47,918 bases of DNA from SZUA-152 sp964401355 (GTDB taxonomy: Bacteria > Pseudomonadota > Gammaproteobacteria > SZUA-152): positions 1 to 47,918 of the forward strand of contig CAYNYJ010000020.1 in NCBI GenBank assembly GCA_964401355.1, given 5' to 3'. The translations under genes and the position numbers were made by a program. Below are positions 18,029 through 27,172 of the stretch, piece by piece. The notes under the pieces are model-generated. The model did not search any database. It was not told the origin of the DNA and worked only from the letters and a program-made list of their open reading frames with translations. Each line of letters starts with the position of its first letter. Positions within the stretch are counted from its first letter, which is position 1.

Positions 18029-18054
18029 TAATTAGCCACAGAAGACACAGCTGG

Positions 18055-18111
18055 GTAGGGTGGATATTGCCCTCCGTGCAGGTGTGAATGGTGGGCAATG
18101 CCCACTCTACG
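18055..18111. repeat. Inverted repeat of the GTAGGGTGGGCA type
   Basis: GTAGGGTGGATATTGCCCTC on the left faces GGTGGGCAATGCCCACTCTAC on the right, between nasA and the dmsBC-like gene. It resembles the short dispersed repeats found between genes in many Gammaproteobacteria. It might also moderate transcription into the last gene of the operon. Confidence 0.55.
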
Positions 18112-18138
18112 AAAGAAACTGATTAAACAGGCAAGCCT

Positions 18139-19962
18139 ATGTTCCAAGTACGTGAAGATGAACCCAAATATGCTTTTCTTGCTGACCCGGAAACACGGGC
18201 CAAAAACGCGCATGGAAAATTTATTGATCTAGCGAATAAGGCCAGCAAGCTGCACGGCCAAAGTTTAAATATCAATAACGATAGCAGCGTGAGCGACAAT
18301 CCCAATCGTTATAAACAGCATGGCTTTCACTTTACGGCAGACAACTGTATTGCCTGCCATGCCTGTGAAGCGGCCTGTAGCGAGAAAAATGATAATCCGG
18401 CGCACATTGCGTTTCGCAGTGTCGGTTATGTCGAAGGTGGCACCTATCCCGATTACCAGCGCCTGAATATTTCCATGGCCTGTAATCATTGCGATGATCC
18501 GGTGTGTCTCAAAGGTTGCCCAACCCGTGCCTATACCAAGTTTGCTGAATATGGTGCGGTGTTGCAGGATCCGGACATCTGTTTTGGCTGCGGCTATTGC
18601 ACCTGGGTGTGTCCTTACAATGCGCCGCAGCTGGATCCCGTCAAGGGTGAAGTCTCTAAGTGCAACATGTGTGTGGATCGTCTGGAAGTGGGATTGAAAC
18701 CTGCTTGCGTGACGGCCTGCCTGGGCGGGGCGTTGGAATTCGGTGTGATTGATAATTCACCGCAGAATCGGGATCAAGCCAAGCTCGATATTCCTGGCTT
18801 CCCCAGTACTGACATTACGCACCCGAATATTCGCTTTCAGCAGAAGCGCTCATTACCGCGTGAGATGAGTCGTGCGGACACTATGCCGCTTAAGTATCAC
18901 CGCGATGATGCCCAGAAAAAATATGTGCCGGTGCTGGATGAAAGTAAAGGCAAGGCGCAACGGCTGTGGAATCTTCGCAAGTTGTTGGGCTCGCATGAAA
19001 ATGCCCACATCGTGTTTACTCTGTGCGCGCAAGCGGTGATCGGTGCCTTTTTGTTACTGATGTTCGGCCCAGCACTGGGTTTAAGCGGTGTTGCGGAAGT
19101 AAAGGCCAATGCCTTTTTACCGTTGCTGGTGACGATGTTTGTGATCCTCAGTATTGGCATGTTTAAGTTGAACATGCACCTGGGCAAACCGATGCGGTTT
19201 TATCGAGGCTTCAATAATTGGCGTCTGTCGCCCGTGAGCCGGGAAATTGCCGGCGTGTCGTTGTTTTTTGGCGGTATGATGGGCTATGGATTTTTCACCA
19301 CGTTAATTCATTATGAGCTGTTCGTTTTTCCCTTTGTGGGCTGGCTGGCAACGGCATCGGCTGTAGCGGCAACACTGGGTGGTGTGGTTGGGTTTTATTA
19401 CATGTACAAATTGTATCGGATTCCGGCACGCCCTTATTGGGATCACTGGCAAACGGGTAGCAGTTTTGTGGGCACGGCTTTGGTCATGGGTGCTGCCATC
19501 TTTACACTGGTGGGTGGTATCACCTTGGGGCTGGATGCCGTGGTATTGATCCTGCCGCAAATGGCACTTGTGGTGTTGTTGGGTTTGCTACTGGAGGCGG
19601 TTGGTTTGTGGGCCCATGCACGGGATCTGCGCCGGAATGACGGAGAAGGCGCGGCATCGCACTTTATTCAGACCAGCAAGTTTGGCAACGCCTATCTGGC
19701 GCGTAATATTTTGCTGGGGTTTAACAGCATACTGGCGGTAATGCTGATGATGTTGGCGACGCCGAGTGTCGTATTGGCCAGTGTGCTGCTGGTATTCCTC
19801 TTGGTCTCAGCGATTATCGGCCGCGCCCTGTTCTACGTGCTGGTGATTCCGACCACCATGCCGGGTGCCTTTTTCTGGAAGAACCAGGGTTTTGAAGAAC
19901 ATGCCCGTGAAACCGGTCTTGCCAATATGCCGCAAGTTGGTGTGGTGCCAGATTCACACTAG
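18139..19962 (+). CDS. DmsB-DmsC fusion: 4x[4Fe-4S] ferredoxin plus quinol-oxidising membrane anchor
   Basis: The 607-residue protein fuses an iron-sulfur subunit to an integral membrane anchor. After an N-terminal extension of about 55 residues, four cysteine clusters occur in residues about 70-200: CIACHACEAAC, CNHCDDPVCLKGCP, CFGCGYCTWVCP and CNMC ... CVTAC. Residues about 285-600 contain about eight hydrophobic helices of the DmsC/NrfD-like anchor type. In DMSO reductase, DmsC oxidises menaquinol and DmsB passes electrons to the Mo subunit. Placed directly after nasA, this protein probably supplies quinol electrons to the nitrate reductase. The first MFQVREDEPKYAF segment has no recognised domain. 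Confidence 0.88.
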   Translation: MFQVREDEPKYAFLADPETRAKNAHGKFIDLANKASKLHGQSLNINNDSSVSDNPNRYKQHGFHFTADNCIACHACEAACSEKNDNPAHIAFRSVGYVEGGTYPDYQRLNISMACNHCDDPVCLKGCPTRAYTKFAEYGAVLQDPDICFGCGYCTWVCPYNAPQLDPVKGEVSKCNMCVDRLEVGLKPACVTACLGGALEFGVIDNSPQNRDQAKLDIPGFPSTDITHPNIRFQQKRSLPREMSRADTMPLKYHRDDAQKKYVPVLDESKGKAQRLWNLRKLLGSHENAHIVFTLCAQAVIGAFLLLMFGPALGLSGVAEVKANAFLPLLVTMFVILSIGMFKLNMHLGKPMRFYRGFNNWRLSPVSREIAGVSLFFGGMMGYGFFTTLIHYELFVFPFVGWLATASAVAATLGGVVGFYYMYKLYRIPARPYWDHWQTGSSFVGTALVMGAAIFTLVGGITLGLDAVVLILPQMALVVLLGLLLEAVGLWAHARDLRRNDGEGAASHFIQTSKFGNAYLARNILLGFNSILAVMLMMLATPSVVLASVLLVFLLVSAIIGRALFYVLVIPTTMPGAFFWKNQGFEEHARETGLANMPQVGVVPDSH

Positions 19963-20030
19963 TTTACGGCTCAATACCTTGGGCTTTTAAAGCCGACTTT
20001 ACTGCTAAAAAAACAAGTAGTTACGTTTTT

Positions 20031-20061
20031 GACGGTACAACAAGTTTCTTGTTGTACCGTC
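20031..20061 (+). terminator. Terminator hairpin of the nitrate operon
   Basis: GACGGTACAACAAG at 20031-20044 pairs over 14 bp without mismatch with CTTGTTGTACCGTC at 20048-20061 around a TTT loop. The trailing sequence is only moderately T-rich. It lies 70 bp past the dmsBC-like stop. Confidence 0.65.
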
Positions 20062-20274
20062 TTCTGTGTCTCGTCAGCGTTCTTTCTGGGCGTCCATTGG
20101 ATTTATATTCAGCCTTATTTATTGTCTATCCATCGTTCACATCCTGCACCATCCTAGTGGCATTCTGATTGTACAAATTAAAGCCAACTTATTGGGATTT
20201 CTAAAGCTTTTCACAAAGTGGCCGTCAAACTAGACATCGCTTTAGAGGTTCCTGTGCTCTACAAACTGAGGTTC

Positions 20275-20325
20275 CAGTAATTGCCGAAAACCTATCTTGA
20301 ACAGTAACCTACAGTAATTGCTGAA
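20275..20325. repeat. Direct repeats CAGTAATTGCYGAA upstream of wsp operon
   Basis: CAGTAATTGCCGAA at 20275-20288 and CAGTAATTGCTGAA at 20312-20325 differ at one base, and a shorter CAGTAA sits at 20302. They lie 110-160 bp upstream of the wspA start and could be regulator sites. Confidence 0.35.
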
Positions 20326-20433
20326 TTTTTATGCCGGGTTTGATGTGATCACGACACAAGAATGTTGCATCACTTATTTTTCAGCAAGCAAACGAAATAC
20401 CCATGGAAATGAATGATGAGAAAGGAAAAAGCG

Positions 20434-22425
20434 ATGTCATTTGCGGGACAATATTCGCTACGAACGAAAGTGAATTTAACGATCGGACTCGTGTTTCTGA
20501 TGATGTTGATCTTGGTGACGATGACTGCTGTGACACATGAACGTGAGCGGTTGATGGAGGGCGCTGAATATCAAGTGAAGGAAATGACCACGCTGTATTT
20601 TGATAGTTTAAACACCATGATGCTTACCGGTACCATGGATCAGCGCAGCATTCTTCGCAATAAAATGCTGGCACGGAAAGAAATTCTTGAGGCGCGCGTT
20701 ATTCGGGGTCAGCCGGTTATTGCACAATTCGGTCCTGGAACTCCTGATGAAGCTCCGCTGGATGATCTGGATCACCGGGCATTGGCAGGTGAACATATTG
20801 CTCGTATTGAAGAACGGGGTGGTCAACGTATGATGATCGTGATTACCCCATTCAAGGCAACGGAAAATACTCGTGGTGTTAATTGTCTGCAGTGCCACAA
20901 CGTGCCTAGTGGTGCGGTGAATGGTGCCATCCGTATTGGCTATTCATTGGCGGAAATTGATAAAGCTGTCGATAGGGAATTTTGGGTAACAGTGTGGTTT
21001 AACCTGGGTTTTTTCTTTATTGGTTTAGTGTTGATTAATACTTTATTGAAAGTATGGATCGTACATCCCTTATCAAATTTAAGTGAGGTTCTGGTGCAAC
21101 GTGCGCAAGGTGATACGAAAATTCGCGCTACGGTAGACAGAGAAGATGAGATAGGTGAGCTTGCCAACGCATTTAATACTATGGCGGACAATGCCAATGC
21201 TTCGGTTGCAAGGGAACATCATACATCAGAAGAGCTTCGGCAAAAAGTTAATCAAATATTGTCGGTAGTGAATCACGTCACTAAGGGTGATTTTGACGTA
21301 ACCATTAAATTGAGTGGAGATGGAAACGGGGCCATAGAAGAACTGGCTGAGAACTTACAAATAATGATTAATTATATTGCAAGTTCAACCGAACAAAAAA
21401 GAGAAGCCGTCGAGACGCTTGAGAAAAAAGTGGATGATATCTTACGTGTAGTTTCGCAAGCATCTAAGGGTGATTTAACCGGGGTTGTTAGTGTTGAAGG
21501 GGATGATGCTATTGGTAATCTTGCATCCGGCGTGCAAAGTATGCTGCTAAGCTTGAATACCTTGGTCGCACAAGTTCAAATTTCTGGCATTCAGGTAACA
21601 TCATCCGCAACAGAAATTGCCGCAACTGCAAAACAGCAAGAAGCAACCGTTGCAGAACAAGCCGCGACCACAAATGAAATAGTGGCAACGGCGACTGAGA
21701 TATCTGCAACGACCAAAGAACTCACCAATACTATGGATGAGGTTGCGAAAGTGGCGGAGCGTACGCGTGTGTCAGCGGCAAAAGGAAATGAAGATTTGGG
21801 TCACATGGAATCAACCATGCAACAAATAGTGGAAGCATCAAAATCAATAGCTGCCAAATTTGAAATAGTGAATGAAAAAGCGAGGAATATTAACAGTGTC
21901 GTCACAACGATAACAAAAGTCGCAGATCAGACAAATTTGTTATCACTAAACGCAGCCATTGAGGCAGAAAAAGCTGGAGAGTATGGTCTTGGCTTCTCAG
22001 TAGTTGCCACGGAAATTAGGAGGTTAGCTGATCAAACTGCTGTTGCAACACTGGATATTGAACAGATGGTAAAAGAAATGCAGTCAGCTGTGTCATCGGG
22101 TGTCTTAAGTATGGAAAAATTTACCGCCCAGGTGGGTAGTAGTGCGGAAGATATTAATCAGGTCTCAGCACACTTGGTTGTTATCATTGAAGACGTGCAG
22201 GAATTTACACCTCGATTCGAAAATGTTCAGCAAGGTATGCACTTTCAAGCGCAGGGAGCTGATCAAATTACACAGGCAATGGTACAACTGAGTGAATCTG
22301 CACAACAGTCAGTTGCATCAATACACCATTCCACATCGGCAATTGCATTGCTGAATGATGCTGCTCACTCCCTTCAAAAGGGTGTATCAAAATTTAGAGT
22401 CCGTCGTATGGACAGCCAGGACTAA
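20434..22425 (+). CDS. wspA: WspA-like methyl-accepting chemosensor with periplasmic heme-c motif
   Basis: The protein has 663 residues from the ATG at 20434, chosen for AAAGGA 7 nt upstream; the frame also opens at 20413. TM1 is at about 12-34 and TM2 at about 182-207, with a periplasmic domain of about 147 residues between them. HAMP and HAMP-like repeats follow (about 207-380), then the MCP signalling hairpin with ADQTNLLSLNAAIEAEKAGE. The periplasmic domain contains CLQCH at residues 151-155, a c-type heme attachment site, within a segment (NVPSGAVNGAIRIGYSL) typical of heme-bearing sensor domains. Pseudomonas WspA uses a heme-free four-helix domain, as I recall. The likely input is redox state, oxygen or nitric oxide, and the output passes to the CheA-like kinase downstream. 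Confidence 0.9.
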   Translation: MSFAGQYSLRTKVNLTIGLVFLMMLILVTMTAVTHERERLMEGAEYQVKEMTTLYFDSLNTMMLTGTMDQRSILRNKMLARKEILEARVIRGQPVIAQFGPGTPDEAPLDDLDHRALAGEHIARIEERGGQRMMIVITPFKATENTRGVNCLQCHNVPSGAVNGAIRIGYSLAEIDKAVDREFWVTVWFNLGFFFIGLVLINTLLKVWIVHPLSNLSEVLVQRAQGDTKIRATVDREDEIGELANAFNTMADNANASVAREHHTSEELRQKVNQILSVVNHVTKGDFDVTIKLSGDGNGAIEELAENLQIMINYIASSTEQKREAVETLEKKVDDILRVVSQASKGDLTGVVSVEGDDAIGNLASGVQSMLLSLNTLVAQVQISGIQVTSSATEIAATAKQQEATVAEQAATTNEIVATATEISATTKELTNTMDEVAKVAERTRVSAAKGNEDLGHMESTMQQIVEASKSIAAKFEIVNEKARNINSVVTTITKVADQTNLLSLNAAIEAEKAGEYGLGFSVVATEIRRLADQTAVATLDIEQMVKEMQSAVSSGVLSMEKFTAQVGSSAEDINQVSAHLVVIIEDVQEFTPRFENVQQGMHFQAQGADQITQAMVQLSESAQQSVASIHHSTSAIALLNDAAHSLQKGVSKFRVRRMDSQD

Positions 22426-22428
22426 GAC

Positions 22429-22902
22429 GTGTTGTATTCATTATTTTTTGTTGATGATAACCGTTATATCATTGCAATTAACCAGATTTCAGAGGTTGTT
22501 CCATTTGTGTATCTGAAAACAATTCCTGCCTTGCCAGATTATGCGGCGGGTTTGTTGGACTATCACGGAGAATCTGTGCCCGTTATCGATTTGTGCCATT
22601 TGTTATCTAATCGTCCGTGTAATCGAAAACTGAGCACACGTATTATTCTGGTAGCGATCACAGTGAAAGATCGTGGTAAAAGATTGCTTGGGTTTTTGGT
22701 AGAGCGCGCCACAGAAACATTTGCTGTAAATAGTGATAAATTTGTGGTGCCCGGACTGCACAATGTCGACTTATCTTTTATTGGCCCCGTTGTAAGCGAT
22801 GAGTGTGGGGTCATTACAAAAATATTCCCTCAGAATATATTTGGGACTATCGACGAAACATTATTTTATCCTAATGAGTTATCCGTCACTGAAATAATTT
22901 AA
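22429..22902 (+). CDS. wspB: CheW-like scaffold (WspB-like)
   Basis: The 157-residue CheW-domain protein starts with GTG 3 bp after the wspA stop. CheW features include the LPDYAAGLLDYHGESVPVIDL segment near residue 35 and GFLVERATETF near 85. It should link the receptor to the kinase. In Pseudomonas, WspB and WspD are the two CheW proteins of this pathway, and the order here is the same. Confidence 0.85.
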   Translation: MLYSLFFVDDNRYIIAINQISEVVPFVYLKTIPALPDYAAGLLDYHGESVPVIDLCHLLSNRPCNRKLSTRIILVAITVKDRGKRLLGFLVERATETFAVNSDKFVVPGLHNVDLSFIGPVVSDECGVITKIFPQNIFGTIDETLFYPNELSVTEII

Positions 22903-22904
22903 AC

Positions 22905-24209
22905 ATGGCGGATTTTAAACACATAAGAAATCTGTTAAAAAAAAGAATTGGTCTGCATGCTGAAGCTGTGGGGGAGTCAAGTATTGAGCGTGCCATAAGT
23001 CATCGTATGAGCCATGTTGGAATATCATCTTCAAAAGATTATTTTAACCTAATTGAAAATGAGTCGAAGGAGTTTGGTGAACTTATTGAGGAAGTAGTGG
23101 TTCCTGAAACGTGGTTTTTTAGAAACATAAATCCGTTCCACGCGTTACGTAAATGTGCGTCTTCGATGTGCGAGATAGGCAATGACAAGGGTGAAAGAGA
23201 AGCGATAAAAATATTAAGCCTGCCATGTGCCACGGGAGAAGAGCCATACTCTATTGCCATGGCGTTACGTGAAGAAGGCCTAGGCAAAAATAATTTTCAT
23301 ATTGATGCGGTAGATATTAGCAAAAGGGCCTTGACCAAGGCGCGGCGTGCTATTTATGGAAAACATTCTTTTCGTGAACCCGATGAGGGTATTCAGAAAA
23401 AATATTTTAAGAAGATTCGTTCTGGGTTTCATTTGCTACCTGATATTAAGGATCACGTTTCATTTAGTAAGGCTAATATCATCAGAGAAAATATTTCCCC
23501 TTCGCCAGGGTATTACGACATAATATTTTGCCGAAATTTGTTGATATATTTTTCACGTGATTATCAGAAAATAGTGCTTAATAAACTTTCTATAGCGCTG
23601 AAAGAAGGCGGGATATTATTTGTCGGGCATGCGGAAACTTCTCAAATTAATCGGAATAAATTTACAAAGTTAGATTTCGTTAAGTCATTTGCCTATTATA
23701 AAAATTCAATATCGATGCTAGGGACTACGGTTTCGATAGAATCAAATAGAAGTAACAGGGATCCTGTTGATAAATTAAAAAATATATATGATCAATTGGT
23801 TGAGGTGACCAAGAAAGATATTCGTCTCTCTCAGAAAATCAAACAACGGGCTAAAAATAAGTTTAACAACAACCATTCAAAAAAAACAGATACAGAAATT
23901 GTTTGGTTAAAAGTTGAAAAACTTGTTGATAGTGGTCATTTTCAACAGGCCACAGATGTGTGTGAACGTCTTTTAAAAAGTGAGCCTGAAAATGCGGATG
24001 GCTACTATTATCTTGGTTTAATTAGTAATTTGTGTGGCAGTGTCGGAGTGGCTGAATCATTATTAAAGAAAGCTATCTATTTGGCCCCACATCATCAGAA
24101 AGCGCTTAGTTTATCTGTGCATTTAGCTATAGCGAGAGGGGATGATGAAAATGCTGATTACTATCGCCGACGCGAGCAAAAAGCACTTAAAAAGATAAGT
24201 GATGAGTAG
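22905..24209 (+). CDS. wspC: CheR methyltransferase with C-terminal TPR (WspC-like)
   Basis: The 434-residue protein has the CheR fold in residues about 1-275, including the SAM-binding SLPCATGEEPYSIAMALRE and the FCRNLLIYF motif. A helical region at about 330-430 carries TPR features (A-TDVCERLLKSEPENADGYYYLGLI). It would methylate glutamates on the WspA receptor. It begins 2 bp after wspB. The coding sequence is notably AT-rich. Confidence 0.9.
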   Translation: MADFKHIRNLLKKRIGLHAEAVGESSIERAISHRMSHVGISSSKDYFNLIENESKEFGELIEEVVVPETWFFRNINPFHALRKCASSMCEIGNDKGEREAIKILSLPCATGEEPYSIAMALREEGLGKNNFHIDAVDISKRALTKARRAIYGKHSFREPDEGIQKKYFKKIRSGFHLLPDIKDHVSFSKANIIRENISPSPGYYDIIFCRNLLIYFSRDYQKIVLNKLSIALKEGGILFVGHAETSQINRNKFTKLDFVKSFAYYKNSISMLGTTVSIESNRSNRDPVDKLKNIYDQLVEVTKKDIRLSQKIKQRAKNKFNNNHSKKTDTEIVWLKVEKLVDSGHFQQATDVCERLLKSEPENADGYYYLGLISNLCGSVGVAESLLKKAIYLAPHHQKALSLSVHLAIARGDDENADYYRRREQKALKKISDE

Positions 24210-24215
24210 TATGCT

Positions 24216-24899
24216 ATGAAAAATATAAGAAATGACATTGCTCATGGTAAAAACTGTTGGATTGAAGTTGGTGTTTGGAGTAACGCTGAAGTTAAATGTA
24301 ATCGCTTAAAAAAACATATCCATTGTAGAAATTGTCCGGTGTTTTCTGCTGAGGGACGCCGCGTTTTAGATAATGTTGCACCGATAAATTATCTGTCAGA
24401 ATGGCGAAAAAAGCTATCTGAAAAACAGTTAATTGTTAATCAGGATGCTCAGAGTATTTTAGTTTTTAGGTTGAATAATGAGTGGTTTGCGCTATCTACT
24501 AGCTGCATAGGTGAAATTACGGAAAAACGTACAATTCATAGAATTCCTAGAAACTCAAATAAGGATGTCGAAGGTATTGTTAATGTGGATGGCGAGATAC
24601 AGTTATGCTATTCGCTAGAGAATGTTCTCGGCGTCAAACATGCTGTGGAAAATAAAAATGATATTTCGGTGATAGGACGATTTGTGGTCGCCTTGTTAGG
24701 TGAACAGAATTATGTGTTTCGAGTAGACTATATAAATGGATTAAGTTGGTATGCGAGTAAGGACCTTTTACCTACGCCTTCCACCCTTGAGTACGAAGGA
24801 TCCGGTATGATTTTAGGTGTGATTGATGAGAATGACAGGAAGGTAGCGGTTCTTGATGTGGCGAAACTTCAGAGCAAACTAGAAAGAATTATATTATGA
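24216..24899 (+). CDS. wspD: CheW-like scaffold (WspD-like)
   Basis: The 227-residue protein has an N-terminal extension of about 75 residues (cysteine-containing CNRLKKHIHCRNCPVF) before a CheW domain at about 80-225, with VNVDGEIQLCYSLENVLG as a recognisable core. It overlaps wspE by 4 bp (ATGA). The extension is typical of WspD and may position the kinase array. Confidence 0.85.
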   Translation: MKNIRNDIAHGKNCWIEVGVWSNAEVKCNRLKKHIHCRNCPVFSAEGRRVLDNVAPINYLSEWRKKLSEKQLIVNQDAQSILVFRLNNEWFALSTSCIGEITEKRTIHRIPRNSNKDVEGIVNVDGEIQLCYSLENVLGVKHAVENKNDISVIGRFVVALLGEQNYVFRVDYINGLSWYASKDLLPTPSTLEYEGSGMILGVIDENDRKVAVLDVAKLQSKLERIIL

Positions 24900-27172
24900 A
24901 TCCTTCGTCAGGGAGCTTAGGAGATTTGTCGATGTTTGACCTCTTTCGAATGGAGGTGGAGTCTCAAACATCCACGCTTGGTGCTGAACTTCTAAATTTA
25001 GAAGAAGACCCCTGTAACGCTAAAACCCTAGAGGAATTAATGAGAGCCGCACATTCTCTTAAGGGTGCGGCTCGCATGGTGTCAGTTGAACCTGTAGTAA
25101 GAATTTCTCATGTGTTGGAAGATGTTTTTGTTGCGGCGCAACAAAATGAACTATTGCTAGGTAGTAATGATGTTGATAGTTTACTTTCAGCGGTAGATTA
25201 CATAATAGTTGTATCTGCTATTCCTGAGAAAGAAATTGGTGGCTGGGAAAAGGCTAACAATAAAGCGATATTAGAGGTTATTGATTCTCTTGCTAATGTT
25301 TTGAGTCTTGAGTGCCAGGTTGATCCTGTGGGATTGTTTAAGCCAAAAACAAATCGAGAAGAAAAAAATGTCGGTGATGAATCTCCAATTTCGGAGTCAG
25401 CCGTTTCAGATCATAGCGTTCAAATCGGCGATGATCGGTCATTGCGTATAAGCGCGGAAAAAATGTCGAGAATTTTAGGAATGGCGAGTGAGTTGCTGGT
25501 AGAGACTAAAGGTGCAAGCCGTTTCAAAGATTCGTTATATCACATTAAACGTCGTCAGGAAGAGTTAGTGGGTTTATTAGAAGGATGGCGTGAACTTATG
25601 ATTAAAAATGATATTCTTGATACCAATATGCAAAAAGATGCGATGAAACGGGTTGGTGAGTGTCGTATTTCAATCAGTAATTATATTAATTTATTTGACG
25701 AATATATTCGAAGAAGTAGTAACCTTACTGCTAATATTTACAACGAAATTTCCGGTAGTAGAATGCGCCCATTTGAAGACGGAACAGTCGGGCTTAGACG
25801 TATGGTTCGGGATTTAGCGAGGTCTTTAAATAAAAAAGTAACCCTTAATGTTAGTGGTTTATATTGTCCGGTTGATAGAGATATTCTAGATAAACTAAAA
25901 GCGCCAATTAATCATTTGTTACGCAATGCTGTTGATCATGGAATAGAGAATTCTGAGATACGTCAATCAAATGGAAAACCGAAGACTGCGATTATCAACC
26001 TAACTGCTTCTCATTTTTCGGGCATGCTAAAAATTTCAGTGGTTGATGATGGGGCAGGAGTTGATGTTCAGAAATTGATGAAAAAATTGATCGATAAAAA
26101 TTTAGTCAGTTCTGAAATGGTGGAAGAACTGGATGATGATGAGTTGCTTGAGTTCTTATTTTTACCAGATTTTTCCACGCGTGATAATGTCTCGGATGTT
26201 TCTGGCAGGGGCGTCGGACTTGACGTAGTTCGGGATATGGTTAAAGAGCTGGGAGGAACTGTCACAATTAACAACCGGCCAGGGCAAGGCGTTGATTTCG
26301 TACTGATGCTTCCTTTGACGCTTTCAGTAATATCTGCGCTGTTAGTCGATATTGGTGATGAACCTTATGCATTTCCGTTGAGTAAGGTTGATAAAATCAT
26401 AAAAGTGTCTACAGCGAATGTTCTTGAAATGGAAGGTCGCCAGTACATAAGCTTGAATGATAAAAATATTGGTTTGGTTTCTGGTGCTCAAATATTAGGT
26501 TTTGATGCAGCGATTATTGATAAGCATCAAATTACGGTGGTTATTATTAGTGATCGATTTGATCAATATGGTGTCGTCGTTGATCGATATATCGATCATA
26601 AACACTTGTCTGTACACACACTTGATTCCCGCTTTGGGAAGGTTCCGAATGTAAGTTCTGCGGCATTAATGGAGAATGGTGATCCATTATTTATCCTGGA
26701 TGTTGATGATATGGTAAAGGGGATAAATCATATCGTCTCAGGCGGGCGACTTAGTGAAGCGTACCAATTGGCTGAAGATAAATTGAAAGTGTCGAGAAAA
26801 CGAATTTTGGTTGTTGATGACTCGCTTACGGTGAGAGAAGTAGAAAAAGATTTGTTGGAATCACAAGGTTATTTGGTGGATGTAGCAGTAGATGGAATGG
26901 ATGGTTGGAATGCTGTACGGCGTTCTAGTTATGATTTAATTGTGACAGATATCGATATGCCAAGGATGGATGGTATTGAGTTGGTCAATGCTATTAAACA
27001 AGACCTTCATTTGAAAGTTATCCCAATAATGATTGTTTCATATAAAGATCGTGTCGAAGACAGAAGGCGAGGTCTTGATGCAGGAGCCGATTATTATCTA
27101 GCCAAGGGCAGTTTTCAAGATGACACTTTAATTGAAGCTGTCGAAGATTTGATTGGTGAGGCCATAATTTGA
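24896..27172 (+). CDS. wspE: Hybrid CheA kinase with C-terminal receiver (WspE-like)
   Basis: The 758-residue protein contains an HPt domain with phospho-His at residue 53 (AAHSLKGAA), a dimerisation region, a CheA ATPase (N box HLLRNAVDHG, G boxes DDGAGVD and GRGVGLDV), a CheW-like regulatory domain at about 480-610 and a C-terminal receiver (about 637-755) with phospho-Asp D685 in TDIDMPRMDG. All catalytic motifs look intact. It would phosphorylate the GGDEF regulator and the methylesterase encoded downstream. It overlaps the next gene by 4 bp. Confidence 0.92.
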   Translation: MNPSSGSLGDLSMFDLFRMEVESQTSTLGAELLNLEEDPCNAKTLEELMRAAHSLKGAARMVSVEPVVRISHVLEDVFVAAQQNELLLGSNDVDSLLSAVDYIIVVSAIPEKEIGGWEKANNKAILEVIDSLANVLSLECQVDPVGLFKPKTNREEKNVGDESPISESAVSDHSVQIGDDRSLRISAEKMSRILGMASELLVETKGASRFKDSLYHIKRRQEELVGLLEGWRELMIKNDILDTNMQKDAMKRVGECRISISNYINLFDEYIRRSSNLTANIYNEISGSRMRPFEDGTVGLRRMVRDLARSLNKKVTLNVSGLYCPVDRDILDKLKAPINHLLRNAVDHGIENSEIRQSNGKPKTAIINLTASHFSGMLKISVVDDGAGVDVQKLMKKLIDKNLVSSEMVEELDDDELLEFLFLPDFSTRDNVSDVSGRGVGLDVVRDMVKELGGTVTINNRPGQGVDFVLMLPLTLSVISALLVDIGDEPYAFPLSKVDKIIKVSTANVLEMEGRQYISLNDKNIGLVSGAQILGFDAAIIDKHQITVVIISDRFDQYGVVVDRYIDHKHLSVHTLDSRFGKVPNVSSAALMENGDPLFILDVDDMVKGINHIVSGGRLSEAYQLAEDKLKVSRKRILVVDDSLTVREVEKDLLESQGYLVDVAVDGMDGWNAVRRSSYDLIVTDIDMPRMDGIELVNAIKQDLHLKVIPIMIVSYKDRVEDRRRGLDAGADYYLAKGSFQDDTLIEAVEDLIGEAII

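Larger units (their letters stand above)
19963..20433. other. Intergenic region between nitrate and wsp operons
   Basis: It holds the terminator hairpin at 20031-20061 and repeated CAGTAA elements at 20275-20325. No clear gene is visible. A sequence resembling a sigma-54 promoter at 20158 lacks the -12 GC and was not accepted. The promoter of the wsp operon probably lies in 20330-20420 but was not located. Confidence 0.4.

Noticed and set aside
20158..20173. Sigma-54-like sequence TGGCATTCTGATTGT upstream of wspA
   Set aside because: The -12 element has GT in place of GC, and the site is about 260 bp from the start codon with no enhancer seen.
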